Assembly: GCA_050012175.1 (NCBI GenBank)
Contig: JBEKHR010000005.1
Coordinates: 1-64,000, forward strand
Direction: 5' to 3'
Length of the DNA: 64,000 bases
DNA from: CAVROP01 sp050012175
GTDB lineage: Bacteria > Acidobacteriota > Terriglobia > UBA7540
Of this stretch, positions 57,087 to 64,000 are shown one piece after another (the stretch's first letter is position 1; every line of letters begins with the position of its first letter). The notes under the pieces are model-generated. The model was given only the letters and a program-made list of their open reading frames with translations, was not told the origin of the DNA and made no database searches. Position numbers and translations under genes: made by a program.

Positions 57087-58586
57087 ATGGCGAAAGTGCG
57101 TGCGACATCCGCTATAATACCATTGGTGTTGAAACTCCCCCGATGGCAAATCCTTCGCTTCGCTGCCGCTGCCGGCATGGTCCTGGCCATAGTTCTCATC
57201 TTCCGCCACGTGGTGCCGGCCAACGCCACCAGCGTGGCGCTTATCTTTCTGCTGGCGATTCTCTATGTTTCCGCCTTCTGGGGCCTGCGGGTGTCCATTT
57301 TCATGTCGCTGCTGGCCACCCTGGCTTTCAATTATTACTTTCTTCCGCCGCTCGGCGCCTTGACCATCGCCGACCCTCAGAACTGGGTCGCGCTCACCGC
57401 CTTCCTGATTACGGCAATCACCGCCAGCCGCCTTTCCGAACAAGCGCGCCAGCGGGCCCGTGACGCCAACCGCCGCCGGCAGGAAATTGAACGTCTGTAT
57501 GCCTTCGCGCAACAAATGCTGGTGGCGGGAGGCGTGGTGGAATTGCTGAACGCCATCCCGAGGCACATCGTCGAATCGTACGAAGTTCAGGACGCGGCTT
57601 TGTACCTGGCCGACAGGGATGGAATCTACCGTTCGGGCAGGGATTTTCGGGAGTTGGATGGCGAGCAGCTCAAGGTCGTCATGGCGCGCGGGGAACCGGT
57701 CGTGGAGGCTGACCGGCAACTTTGTTATGTGCCCGTGCGGATGGGCGTGCGGCCTGTGGGAAGTCTTGGCATTTCGGGCGCCGTTCTCGCGCGCGAGACG
57801 CTCGAAGCCCTCGGAACGCTCATCGCCATTGCCGTCGAGCGAGTCAGCGCCATCGAGGCGCTGGGCAAGGCCGAGGCCGCCCGGCAGGAGGAACGCCTCC
57901 GCTCCGCCCTTCTGGATTCTGTTACGCATGAGCTTCGAACCCCGCTCACGGCGATCAAAGCTTCAGTCTCGAGTCTCTTGACGCAACCCGAACTGAGTGA
58001 CGCCCAGCGGCGGGAGCTTTTCTCTGTCGTCAACGAGGAGAGTGATCACCTGAATCGGCTGATCGAGGAAGCGCTCGAGATGGCCCGCCTCGACGCCGGT
58101 GAGATCGAACTCGAGATCGAACCCCACGCCATCCTCGAGGTGATCGATGCGGCGCTGGAGGCTTCGAAAAATGTCCTGGCGAGTCATAGCGTCGATGTCC
58201 GCCTGCCGGAAGGCCTGCCCACGGTCCCGATGGACCCGGCTCGTATCAGGGAAGTTCTGACGCAACTCCTCGATAACGCGGCGAAGTTCTCCCCGCCCGG
58301 AGCTCCTATCCTCATCAGCAGCGAAGTGTCCGGCCGATTTCTCGTCACCAGCGTGGCCGATCGCGGACCAGGGATTGACAGCTTCGAGCAGGCTCTTATC
58401 TTCGACAAGTTCTACCGAGGCAGGGACCAGCGTTACCGCGTGCAGGGCACCGGCATGGGACTCGCCATCTGCAAGGCGATTGTCGAAGCCCACGGCGGGT
58501 CCATAGGAGTCACCAGCCAGGTTGGAAGCGGGTCGGTGTTCCACTTCAATCTGCCGCTGTCTCCGGAAAGGGCCAGAGTCTTATGA
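57087..58586 (+). CDS. Sensor histidine kinase with DUF4118, kdpD C-terminal half
   Basis: 499 residues from ATG 57087. Membrane part: four helices of the DUF4118 type (ILRFAAAAGMVLAIVLIFRH...SVALIFLLAILYVSAFWGL), then a GAF-like domain, HisKA with VTHELRTPLTAIKASVSSL (phosphoaccepting His), and HATPase with QLLDNAAKFS, DRGPGID and GTGMGLAICKAIVE. A TATAAT lies at 57113-57118, inside the N-terminal codons; if that is a -10, the actual start may be GTG 57126, giving a leaderless message. It overlaps kdpE by four bases. The family of DUF4118 kinases partners with KdpE. Confidence 0.9.
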   Translation: MAKVRATSAIIPLVLKLPRWQILRFAAAAGMVLAIVLIFRHVVPANATSVALIFLLAILYVSAFWGLRVSIFMSLLATLAFNYYFLPPLGALTIADPQNWVALTAFLITAITASRLSEQARQRARDANRRRQEIERLYAFAQQMLVAGGVVELLNAIPRHIVESYEVQDAALYLADRDGIYRSGRDFRELDGEQLKVVMARGEPVVEADRQLCYVPVRMGVRPVGSLGISGAVLARETLEALGTLIAIAVERVSAIEALGKAEAARQEERLRSALLDSVTHELRTPLTAIKASVSSLLTQPELSDAQRRELFSVVNEESDHLNRLIEEALEMARLDAGEIELEIEPHAILEVIDAALEASKNVLASHSVDVRLPEGLPTVPMDPARIREVLTQLLDNAAKFSPPGAPILISSEVSGRFLVTSVADRGPGIDSFEQALIFDKFYRGRDQRYRVQGTGMGLAICKAIVEAHGGSIGVTSQVGSGSVFHFNLPLSPERARVL

Positions 58587-59296
58587 GCTCGGGCAGGGTC
58601 TTGATCCTCGATGATGAGGCGCAGATCCGCCGCGTGCTTCGGACCACTTTAGTGGCGAGCGGCTTCGTGGTGCGCGAGGCGCGTAGCGGTGAAGATGCCC
58701 TCGAGATGATTAGGGAAGAAATGCCAGATCTGTTGATTATTGACATCAACCTGCCGGGCATGAGCGGGTTCGAAGTGTGTCGCGAAATACGCGAATCCTG
58801 CGACGTCCCGATCATCATGCTCTCGGTGCGGAATAACGAACGTGACAAGGTGCGGGCGCTTGACGCCGGCGCCGACGATTATGTGGTCAAACCTTTCGGC
58901 ATCCAGGAACTCCTCGCCCGGATTCGCGCTAATTTGCGCCGCCGCGTCCCCAGCGCCGATGAGCTGCCACGAACTTTTGAGTCGCAGGGTCTCACCATCG
59001 ATTTTGCTCAGCGAACGGTGGTGGCGCGTGGCCGTCAGGCGCGACTGACACCCAAGGAGTTTGACCTCCTCCATTACCTCGTTACCCACCGCAACAAGGC
59101 CCTGCCACACCGAGAACTGCTGCAAGCCGTCTGGGGCCCCGACTACGGAGAGCAGGTGGAATACCTACGTGTATTCATCAACCAGTTGCGCAAGAAGATC
59201 GAGCCCCAGCCTTCCAAGCCCCGTTACCTGCTGACCGAGCCCTGGGTCGGCTACCGCTTCGCGGTGCCCGAAGAAGCCCAACAAACGAGGGATTGA
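58583..59296 (+). CDS. kdpE: Response regulator KdpE-like
   Basis: 237 residues. Receiver domain RVLILDDEAQIRRVLRTTLVASGF, LLIIDINLPGMSGFEVCREI (phosphorylated Asp), PIIMLSVRN and VKPFG. OmpR-type winged helix: LTPKEFDLLHYLVTHRNKALPHRELLQAVWGPDYGEQVEYLRVFINQLRKKIEP. It overlaps the kinase gene by four bases, so they form an operon. Classical KdpE activates the K+-pump operon kdpFABC, which is not in this window. The pair may control a potassium or osmotic response. Confidence 0.93.
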   Translation: MSSGRVLILDDEAQIRRVLRTTLVASGFVVREARSGEDALEMIREEMPDLLIIDINLPGMSGFEVCREIRESCDVPIIMLSVRNNERDKVRALDAGADDYVVKPFGIQELLARIRANLRRRVPSADELPRTFESQGLTIDFAQRTVVARGRQARLTPKEFDLLHYLVTHRNKALPHRELLQAVWGPDYGEQVEYLRVFINQLRKKIEPQPSKPRYLLTEPWVGYRFAVPEEAQQTRD

Positions 59297-60432
59297 TGCG
59301 CCGCAACTGGAACAACCACCTAGCGAGTTACGCCATGCGAGTGGAGGAGTCGCAGGGCCGGCGCTATCTCGAGCCTTCGCATCCCTTCCGCAACGATTAC
59401 GTGCGAGACCGCGACCGCATCATCCATTCTCGGGCCTTCCGGCGTCTTGAGAATAAGACCCAGGTTTTTACTCGGCGTTACTCCGACCATTTTCGCACCC
59501 GTCTGACCCACTCGCTGGAAGTGGCGCAGATCAGCCGGACAGTGGCGAAGGCGCTGGGACTGAACAACGATCTTGTGGAAGCTCTGGCGCTGGTGCATGA
59601 TGTGGGGCACCCGCCCTTCGGCCACGCCGGGGAATCCGAGCTCAACCGGCAAATGGCGCATTTCAAAGACAGTTTTGACCACAACCTGCACGCCTTGCGA
59701 ATCGTTGAACATTTCGAGCAGAAATACGTGGAGTTTCCCGGCTTGAACCTTACCTTCGAAGTCCGCGAAGGAATCATCAAGCACTCGCGGGACTACGATC
59801 CCGCGCTTTATCCCGGACTCGCCGCCTACGGGTTGAGCGCGCGACCACCGCTCGAAGCCCAGTTGATCGACATCACCGATGAAATCGCCTACAACTGCGC
59901 CGACCTTGACGATGGCTATGAAGCGAAACTCCTCACCCTTCCCCTGATTCGCCAGGGTCTACGCTTGTTTGATTCACTCTATCGCACCATTGACCGGAAA
60001 TACCCTACGGCTCGGGAGAAACTGAAATTCAACGAAGCCCTCAAGGAGACGCTGAACATTCTGGTGACGGACCTCATCGACTCGACGCGCCGGAGCCTTG
60101 CCGAGGCCCGCGTCAGGTCGGTGGCAGACGTGCGCGCCCATTCAAGACGCCTGGTGAGTCTAGGTCCCAGGCGAGCCCGCGAAAACAAGGAGCTGAAAGA
60201 ATTCCTGAATGTGAACCTATACTCTCACCATCAACTTGCGGCGGAGCGGAAAGTAATCGTGCGGTGTGTGAGACGTCTCTTTAATTACTACCTCGAGCAT
60301 CCTCGCGGCCTCCCTCCCTTCTACGTCGCCCAGAGCCAAGAGGAGCCCCTGCATCGCGTTGTGTGCGACTACATTGCCGGCATGACGGACAACTACCTCC
60401 TGCAGCAGTACCGCAAGCACCTCGGAGCGTAA
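59296..60432 (+). CDS. dgt: Deoxyguanosinetriphosphate triphosphohydrolase-like protein
   Basis: 378 residues from ATG 59296, which overlaps the kdpE stop (TGATG) and follows GAGGG; a TTG one codon upstream is also in frame. The HD domain is visible as FRTRLTHSLEVAQISRTVAKALGLNNDLVEALALVHDVGHPPFGHAGE, with LIDITDEIAYNCADLDDGYEA further on. It hydrolyses dNTPs to deoxynucleosides and triphosphate. Length and motifs match the long dGTPase-like family. It is translationally coupled to the two-component genes; a functional link is not established. Confidence 0.92.
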   Translation: MRRNWNNHLASYAMRVEESQGRRYLEPSHPFRNDYVRDRDRIIHSRAFRRLENKTQVFTRRYSDHFRTRLTHSLEVAQISRTVAKALGLNNDLVEALALVHDVGHPPFGHAGESELNRQMAHFKDSFDHNLHALRIVEHFEQKYVEFPGLNLTFEVREGIIKHSRDYDPALYPGLAAYGLSARPPLEAQLIDITDEIAYNCADLDDGYEAKLLTLPLIRQGLRLFDSLYRTIDRKYPTAREKLKFNEALKETLNILVTDLIDSTRRSLAEARVRSVADVRAHSRRLVSLGPRRARENKELKEFLNVNLYSHHQLAAERKVIVRCVRRLFNYYLEHPRGLPPFYVAQSQEEPLHRVVCDYIAGMTDNYLLQQYRKHLGA

Positions 60433-60477
60433 GTTTCGATCATCAACTTGGTGTGGTGTCCAGTAGTTGATAGGATC

Positions 60478-61119
60478 TCACGCCTCGAGTCTTACAAAAT
60501 GCTTGAGCCGTGGCAGCAGGTGGCGGTGCATGGCTTCAGGTCCGTAAAACAGGGCATGGATGTATGTCAACAGGGCGGGCTGAGAAAACCGTTCCGGCGG
60601 TTTCCGGAAATTGATATAGCAGAGGCGGCCCGGCACTACTTGGTTCGGATGCTGATACGAAGCTAGCGGCCACATCGTCTTGAAAAAGCGGAAGCCGACC
60701 TTGGCCAGGAGTCTGTGCCACCAATCACCTGAAGATGTGGTGACCTCACCGTAAAGCCTCCAATTCGCGCCATGAGGTCCCTTCCTCTCCTGGCGGAGCA
60801 CCTCGCGCAGAATCCTCGCGCCCAGGCCCCGCCCGCGAAGTGCAGCATCGACAAAGAGGTAACTTCCGAATACAACCTGAAACATGGGGAGAACCAGCGT
60901 GCAGGCGCCGCCCACCAAGCGCTTGTCCAAGTAAGCTGCAAAGAGGTGCACGGGGTTGACTCTGGCCGGTGATGGCTGGATGACCCAGCGCAGAACCTGC
61001 GGGCTGACCCGCTCATCCGGGTTGAAACTGCGGCTGTAAAGGCGCAAGTAGCGGTCAAGCTCGGCTCTACACGTGTGCTTCAATAGTCGGACTTCCAATT
61101 TTCCCATCCACATCTCCAA
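60478..61119 (-). CDS. GNAT family acetyltransferase
   Basis: 213 residues. The acetyl-CoA-binding GNAT core is GSYLFVDAALRGRGLGARILREVLRQERKG (motif A with R/Q-x-x-G-x-G/A-like RGRGLG), preceded by VGGACTLVLPMFQ. The rest has no substrate-specific motif I recognise. It could act on a small molecule, a peptide or a protein N-terminus. It is convergent with dgt. The start among M1, M3 and M5 is uncertain; 61119 gives the full domain. A word-repeat run (GACCACGGACAACGGACC) lies upstream of it. Confidence 0.82.
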   Translation of the reverse strand: MEMWMGKLEVRLLKHTCRAELDRYLRLYSRSFNPDERVSPQVLRWVIQPSPARVNPVHLFAAYLDKRLVGGACTLVLPMFQVVFGSYLFVDAALRGRGLGARILREVLRQERKGPHGANWRLYGEVTTSSGDWWHRLLAKVGFRFFKTMWPLASYQHPNQVVPGRLCYINFRKPPERFSQPALLTYIHALFYGPEAMHRHLLPRLKHFVRLEA

Positions 61120-61295
61120 GGCGATTCAATTTGAGGCATCAAGGCACTCAGAATGACATGCACACTGTTTCTCAGCAGCCGACCGTGGGTTCCCAACCGC
61201 TGACCACGGACAACGGACCACTGACCCGCCGCGGCGGGACTACTTCGCTCCGAGTGGCGCCCTTACCGCCATCCCGTTTACTGATTTTGCGGTGG
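61120..61295. other. Intergenic stretch with word repeats
   Basis: CTGACCACGGACAACGGACCACTGACC at 61199-61225 is the same family as the palindrome in the his operon. No gene lies within. Confidence 0.5.
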
Positions 61296-61706
61296 CTACC
61301 CTGCTTGTCCACTTCCCTTTTGGCGAACCCCCCGCCGCATTGCCTTTTGCTTTTCTTTCTGTTCCGGCGTCAGGATCTGATCGATTTGCTGGCGGGCGGA
61401 CCTACGGACCTCGGTGGCTTTCGCCCGCGCGTAGCCTTGCGGGAGCGAAGATTTGGCGCGAAGATCTTCAAGCTGTTTGTTCCGGTTCTGGAGGATGGGC
61501 CGGATTCTTGCCACCTGGTCGTCCGTCAGGTTTAGACGTTCGCCCATCCTTTGAAGCTCGCGCTCCACCCGGCCACGGGCGGGGCGCGCTTGTTGCGCGG
61601 TGGGGGGCGCTTCGCCAGCCTCTTGCCCTGCGAACATGCTCTCTCCAATTCCAACCAGCCCGCCCAACACACAGGCTGCCATGGTCAGAATCCACATTCC
61701 TCGCAT
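61296..61706 (-). CDS. Spy/CpxP-like periplasmic protein
   Basis: 136 residues from ATG 61706, behind GAGGAGG; the longer frame is unsupported. It begins with a signal peptide (MRGMWILTMAACVLGGLVGIG). The mature part is helix-rich and charged: RVERELQRMGERLNLTDDQVARIRPILQNRNKQLEDLRAKSSL, with the L-N-L-T-x-x-Q pattern of Spy/CpxP-like LTxxQ proteins, followed by a second helix and DQILTPEQKEKQKAMRRG. It could be a small periplasmic chaperone or envelope-stress sensor component. No two-component partner is adjacent. Confidence 0.72.
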   Translation of the reverse strand: MRGMWILTMAACVLGGLVGIGESMFAGQEAGEAPPTAQQARPARGRVERELQRMGERLNLTDDQVARIRPILQNRNKQLEDLRAKSSLPQGYARAKATEVRRSARQQIDQILTPEQKEKQKAMRRGVRQKGSGQAG

Positions 61707-62158
61707 CTTTGGCCTCCTCACAGGCGTTACGGTCTCGAACCGGCGATCCTTTCTTTCCTCATGGTGGGGATTCCAAGAGTCCTGTTGACTTCTGTCCATT
61801 ATATCCTAATGAACACGCTTTCCGGCTGAAGGTTGCGCCTGGCCGAGAGCAGGCCCAGATGAGTCTTGTTTTTCATGACCATGCGAGCCGCGCTGATTGT
61901 TTATCAGGATACTGAAAAAGGTGTTGGGCCGTCATTCCGAGCGAAGAAGTCAGGAGTCAGGCCGGGGGCTGGGGGCCAGGGAAAAACAGAAGGCAGTAAG
62001 CAGCAAGCGATCGGCACAAGGGAGAGGGCAATCCAAAGTCTAAAATCCAAAATCGCCCTAGCCCCTAGCCCCCGTTCTGGTAGTAGGCAGCAGGCGGGGT
62101 CAATCCAAAATCTAAAATCTAAAATCCAAAATTGCCCTAGCACCCAGTCCCGTTAGTT
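61707..62158. repeat. Gene-free stretch with word repeats and MITE C remnant
   Basis: A partial MITE C end (ATCAGGATACTGAAAAAGGTG, 61906-61926) is followed by AAGTCAGGAGTCAGGCCGGGGGCTGGGGGCC, AAAATCCAAAATCGCCCTAGCCCCTAGCCCCCG, GTAGTAGGCAGCAGGC and TCCAAAATCTAAAATCTAAAATCC. Many word families are mixed here. No gene is seen. Confidence 0.6.
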
Positions 62159-62791
62159 TCACTGGTTATCCCGCCTCTGGCCCGGACCCCGAAATTGGCC
62201 GGTAACGACATGTGTTGCCAGGAACTGTCCCTGGGTTTCTTTTCCGAGGGCAAAGATGCGGTCGCCAACTTTGAGATCCTTGAGAGCGATGGGTTGCCCA
62301 TCTTTCATGAATTCCGTCTGATCGTTAACCAGCACGATTCTTTCACCCTGGCGGGGATTACTGACCTTGAGTTGATTCTTATCAATAGAGACGATGGCGC
62401 CGAAAACTCGCTCTCCGGCGTTCTGAAAACGCTGCATTTCATCGGCAGTGGCGCGTCGAACGGCCTCCGCCACGAAGTCCTTGTTGGAGTTGGCTTGACC
62501 CCGAACAGAGACCCGGTCTCCCGGTTTCAAATCTTCAAGTTGGATATCCTGTTGTCCCTGGCGGTAGCGAGTGTGCTCATCCACCATCACGGTTTGCGTT
62601 GAGCCATCCATCTTCTTGATTTCGAAGCGGTCCACGCCCACAGAGGTGATAGTTCCGAAAACCGCTGGCCCGCCAAACTGCCGCTGCGTGTTACCCGCCT
62701 GCGTTTTCGTATCGTCCTTTTGTGCCGCAAGTGCCTGGCTTGCGAGAGCAATGAGAACCAGCCCGAGGGCCAAAGCGAACTGTTTGCGCAT
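62159..62791 (-). CDS. Secreted protein with two DUF5666-like domains
   Basis: 210 residues. Signal peptide (FALALGLVLIALASQALAAQ) followed by two related beta modules: VFGTITSVGVDRFEIKKMDGSTQTVMVDEHTRYRQGQQDIQLEDLKPGDRVSVRGQ and VFGAIVSIDKNQLKVSNPRQGERIVLVNDQTEFMKDGQPIALKDLKVGDRIFALGK. This duplicated pattern is the DUF5666-type OB-like beta barrel, in periplasmic or secreted proteins of unknown role. The C-terminus is Gly/Gln/Arg-rich (VTGQFRGPGQRRDNQ). It is leftward, divergent from the receptor at 62960. Confidence 0.75.
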   Translation of the reverse strand: MRKQFALALGLVLIALASQALAAQKDDTKTQAGNTQRQFGGPAVFGTITSVGVDRFEIKKMDGSTQTVMVDEHTRYRQGQQDIQLEDLKPGDRVSVRGQANSNKDFVAEAVRRATADEMQRFQNAGERVFGAIVSIDKNQLKVSNPRQGERIVLVNDQTEFMKDGQPIALKDLKVGDRIFALGKETQGQFLATHVVTGQFRGPGQRRDNQ

Positions 62792-62859
62792 AAAACTCCT
62801 CCTCTGGTTTCGACGTCTAAGAAATGTGCCCGGTTACCGTGTAACCGCGAGCCACTCGA

Positions 62860-62968
62860 ATTCGTAATGATGGGAGAGGGTCAGCGCGCGACATGAACTG
62901 CGCGGTATAACCATGCGCGGGGCTAGTTCGTTATTGATGGATGAGGGTCAGGGCGCGATATGAGTTCT
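62860..62968. repeat. Two-copy direct repeat before the receptor gene
   Basis: GAGAGGGTCAGCGCGCGACATGAAC (62874-62898) and GATGAGGGTCAGGGCGCGATATGAG (62940-62964) are related, with flanking TTCGTAATGATGG and TTCGTTATTGATGG. The second copy contains the start codon of the receptor. Confidence 0.55.
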
Positions 62969-64000
62969 ACTGTTTTTGGAGGCCTTCCATTGAGGCGAGG
63001 TCGGAGTAGTTTCTGGTTGGCGCCACTCTTGGCGCTGCTGGCGGGGCTTTCTCCTGCGAAACTGCACGCTCAAGCCGGCAGCACAGGGACACTTACCGGC
63101 CACGTGCGCGGGCCTGGCGGGGTTTCTGTCCCCGGCGCCACTGTGGTCCTGACCAATCCGCAGTCAGGCGAAAGAAAGGCGACCTGGACGGACGAAGCCG
63201 GGAATTACGTCTTCAACGGACTTACGCCTGGCAACTACAAGCTGGAAGCCTCACTAGTGGGATTTCGCACTGACGTCCGGGAACCCATCCCCGTCACCGA
63301 AGGAAAGACTCTAAAGGTGAACATCGCGTTGATGATAAGTACGCCGGAATCGGCGAACGCTTCCGGCGCAACCACCCCGCCATCGGGGGCACGGCTGCCA
63401 GGGAACCTCCAGGCCTTGCCGGCACAATTGCAGGCTTCGATGGGAGCTCAGGGGATGGAACCGGCTCTGATGGCTGCAGCGAATGGCAGCGGAAACGGAG
63501 GCGGCGTCCGATTCTCCGATGAGCAATCGGCTGGAGGCACCCCGCAGGCCGAGAATCCCGTGGATGCCGATTCATCCGCAAGTGCCTCGAGTTCATTCCT
63601 GCTTTCCGGAGGCGAGGGCATTTCCGCTTCGACTCCTGGAGGTGATGAGAATCGCATGCGGCAAAGGTTCGAGCAATTTCGCGACCTCATGCAGCAAGGA
63701 CAGGGCGCTCCTGGTTTTGGGGGTGGCGGACCAGGCGGAGGAGGACCCGGGGGTGGCGGAGGTGGATTTGGTGGCGGAGGAGGATTTGGAGGTGGCCCGC
63801 TGGTAGAAATGCTTGCCATGGCGGGAGGTGGCGGAGGAAACTGGGCGAGAGGCCGGGCGCGAGTGAATCGCCTGCGGGGCAACATCTCCGAGCAGTACAC
63901 CAATTCGGCCTTTGATGCTCATCCTTACCCGCTGAATGTGGCCCAATCGCCCCAGATTCCATCCTATTCGGAGCAGTTGGGCGCAACTATTGGCGGTCCC
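62960..64000 (+). CDS. Oar-like TonB-dependent receptor, N-terminal part
   Basis: About 347 codons, open to the right edge. A signal region (SSFWLAPLLALLAGLSPAKLHAQ) is followed by a carboxypeptidase-regulatory-like beta domain (TLTGHVRGPGGVSVPGATVVLTNPQSGERKATWTDEAGNYVFNGLTPGNYKLEASLVGF). Then comes a long Ser/Ala/Gly/Pro-rich linker and a Gly-rich tract (about 15 of 20 residues Gly around codons 255-280). The section NISEQYTNSAFDAHPYPLNVAQSPQIPSYSEQLGATIGGP matches the beginning of the plug region of acidobacterial Oar-like receptors. It probably imports large substrates across the outer membrane. Start ATG 62960; the 3' end is missing. Confidence 0.82.
   Translation, partial: MSSTVFGGLPLRRGRSSFWLAPLLALLAGLSPAKLHAQAGSTGTLTGHVRGPGGVSVPGATVVLTNPQSGERKATWTDEAGNYVFNGLTPGNYKLEASLVGFRTDVREPIPVTEGKTLKVNIALMISTPESANASGATTPPSGARLPGNLQALPAQLQASMGAQGMEPALMAAANGSGNGGGVRFSDEQSAGGTPQAENPVDADSSASASSSFLLSGGEGISASTPGGDENRMRQRFEQFRDLMQQGQGAPGFGGGGPGGGGPGGGGGGFGGGGGFGGGPLVEMLAMAGGGGGNWARGRARVNRLRGNISEQYTNSAFDAHPYPLNVAQSPQIPSYSEQLGATIGGP

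Overview
The window looks like a chromosomal segment of an acidobacterium (Acidobacteriota), probably from a metagenome-derived or little-studied lineage. The pointers are a secreted VWFA-related protein of the acidobacterial type, an Oar-like receptor with a carboxypeptidase-regulatory-like N-terminus running off the right edge, Tat-exported oxidoreductases, a CarD regulator, a standalone KdpD sensor half, and the order ispE, tRNA-Gln, prs, L25, pth, S6, S18, L9, dnaB, alr. No rRNA, CRISPR array, prophage or plasmid module was seen.

Layout. 1-3.6 kb is repeat-rich accessory DNA with a DUF433/DUF5615 toxin-antitoxin pair, a small zinc-ribbon protein and a REP-associated tyrosine transposase surrounded by REP-like palindromes. 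3.6-8.1 kb holds B12-dependent ribonucleotide reductase (nrdJ), with a consensus-like promoter and possible NrdR boxes, and carD. 8.2-9.6 kb is an IS256-family element beside a palindromic MITE. 9.7-27.2 kb mixes envelope proteins and enzymes (metallophosphoesterase, lipoprotein, sulfite-oxidase-like protein, M48 protease, frameshifted aldo/keto reductase, alcohol dehydrogenase, selA, purH, VWFA protein) and a three-gene membrane module headed by a tiny proline-rich secreted peptide. 28.0-31.6 kb is a B12 uptake locus: cobalamin riboswitch, BtuB-type receptor and a DUF71 ATP-binding protein. 32.0-42.0 kb is the core translation and replication block. 42.6-44.6 kb is accessory again (BrnTA, and an unknown secreted protein bracketed by 137-bp direct repeats). 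44.6-51.8 kb is a leftward histidine operon hisI-G-D-C-B-H-F-A. 51.9-60.4 kb carries eno, glgC, a KdpD split into two divergent genes, kdpE and dgt. 60.5-64 kb carries a GNAT enzyme, small secreted proteins and the start of the large receptor.

The strongest regulatory discovery is upstream of hisI. A near-consensus promoter is followed within a few bases by a 23-codon ORF with His codons at positions 7, 9 and 11, then a GC-rich terminator with a T tract. A segment at codons 18-21 can form about 10 base pairs with the terminator's first arm. This is the architecture of a ribosome-mediated transcription attenuator.

The second theme is a high load of small palindromic repeats. At least five MITE-like families occur in 2-4 copies each, several with target-site duplications of 8-9 bp. 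In addition there are degenerate 'word' repeats (runs of short near-identical words followed by their reverse complements) at gene borders. One word family is translated in frame inside both NrdJ and the BtuB N-terminus. The palindromes sit next to start and stop codons, at three junctions inside the his operon and exactly between the two halves of the split KdpD.
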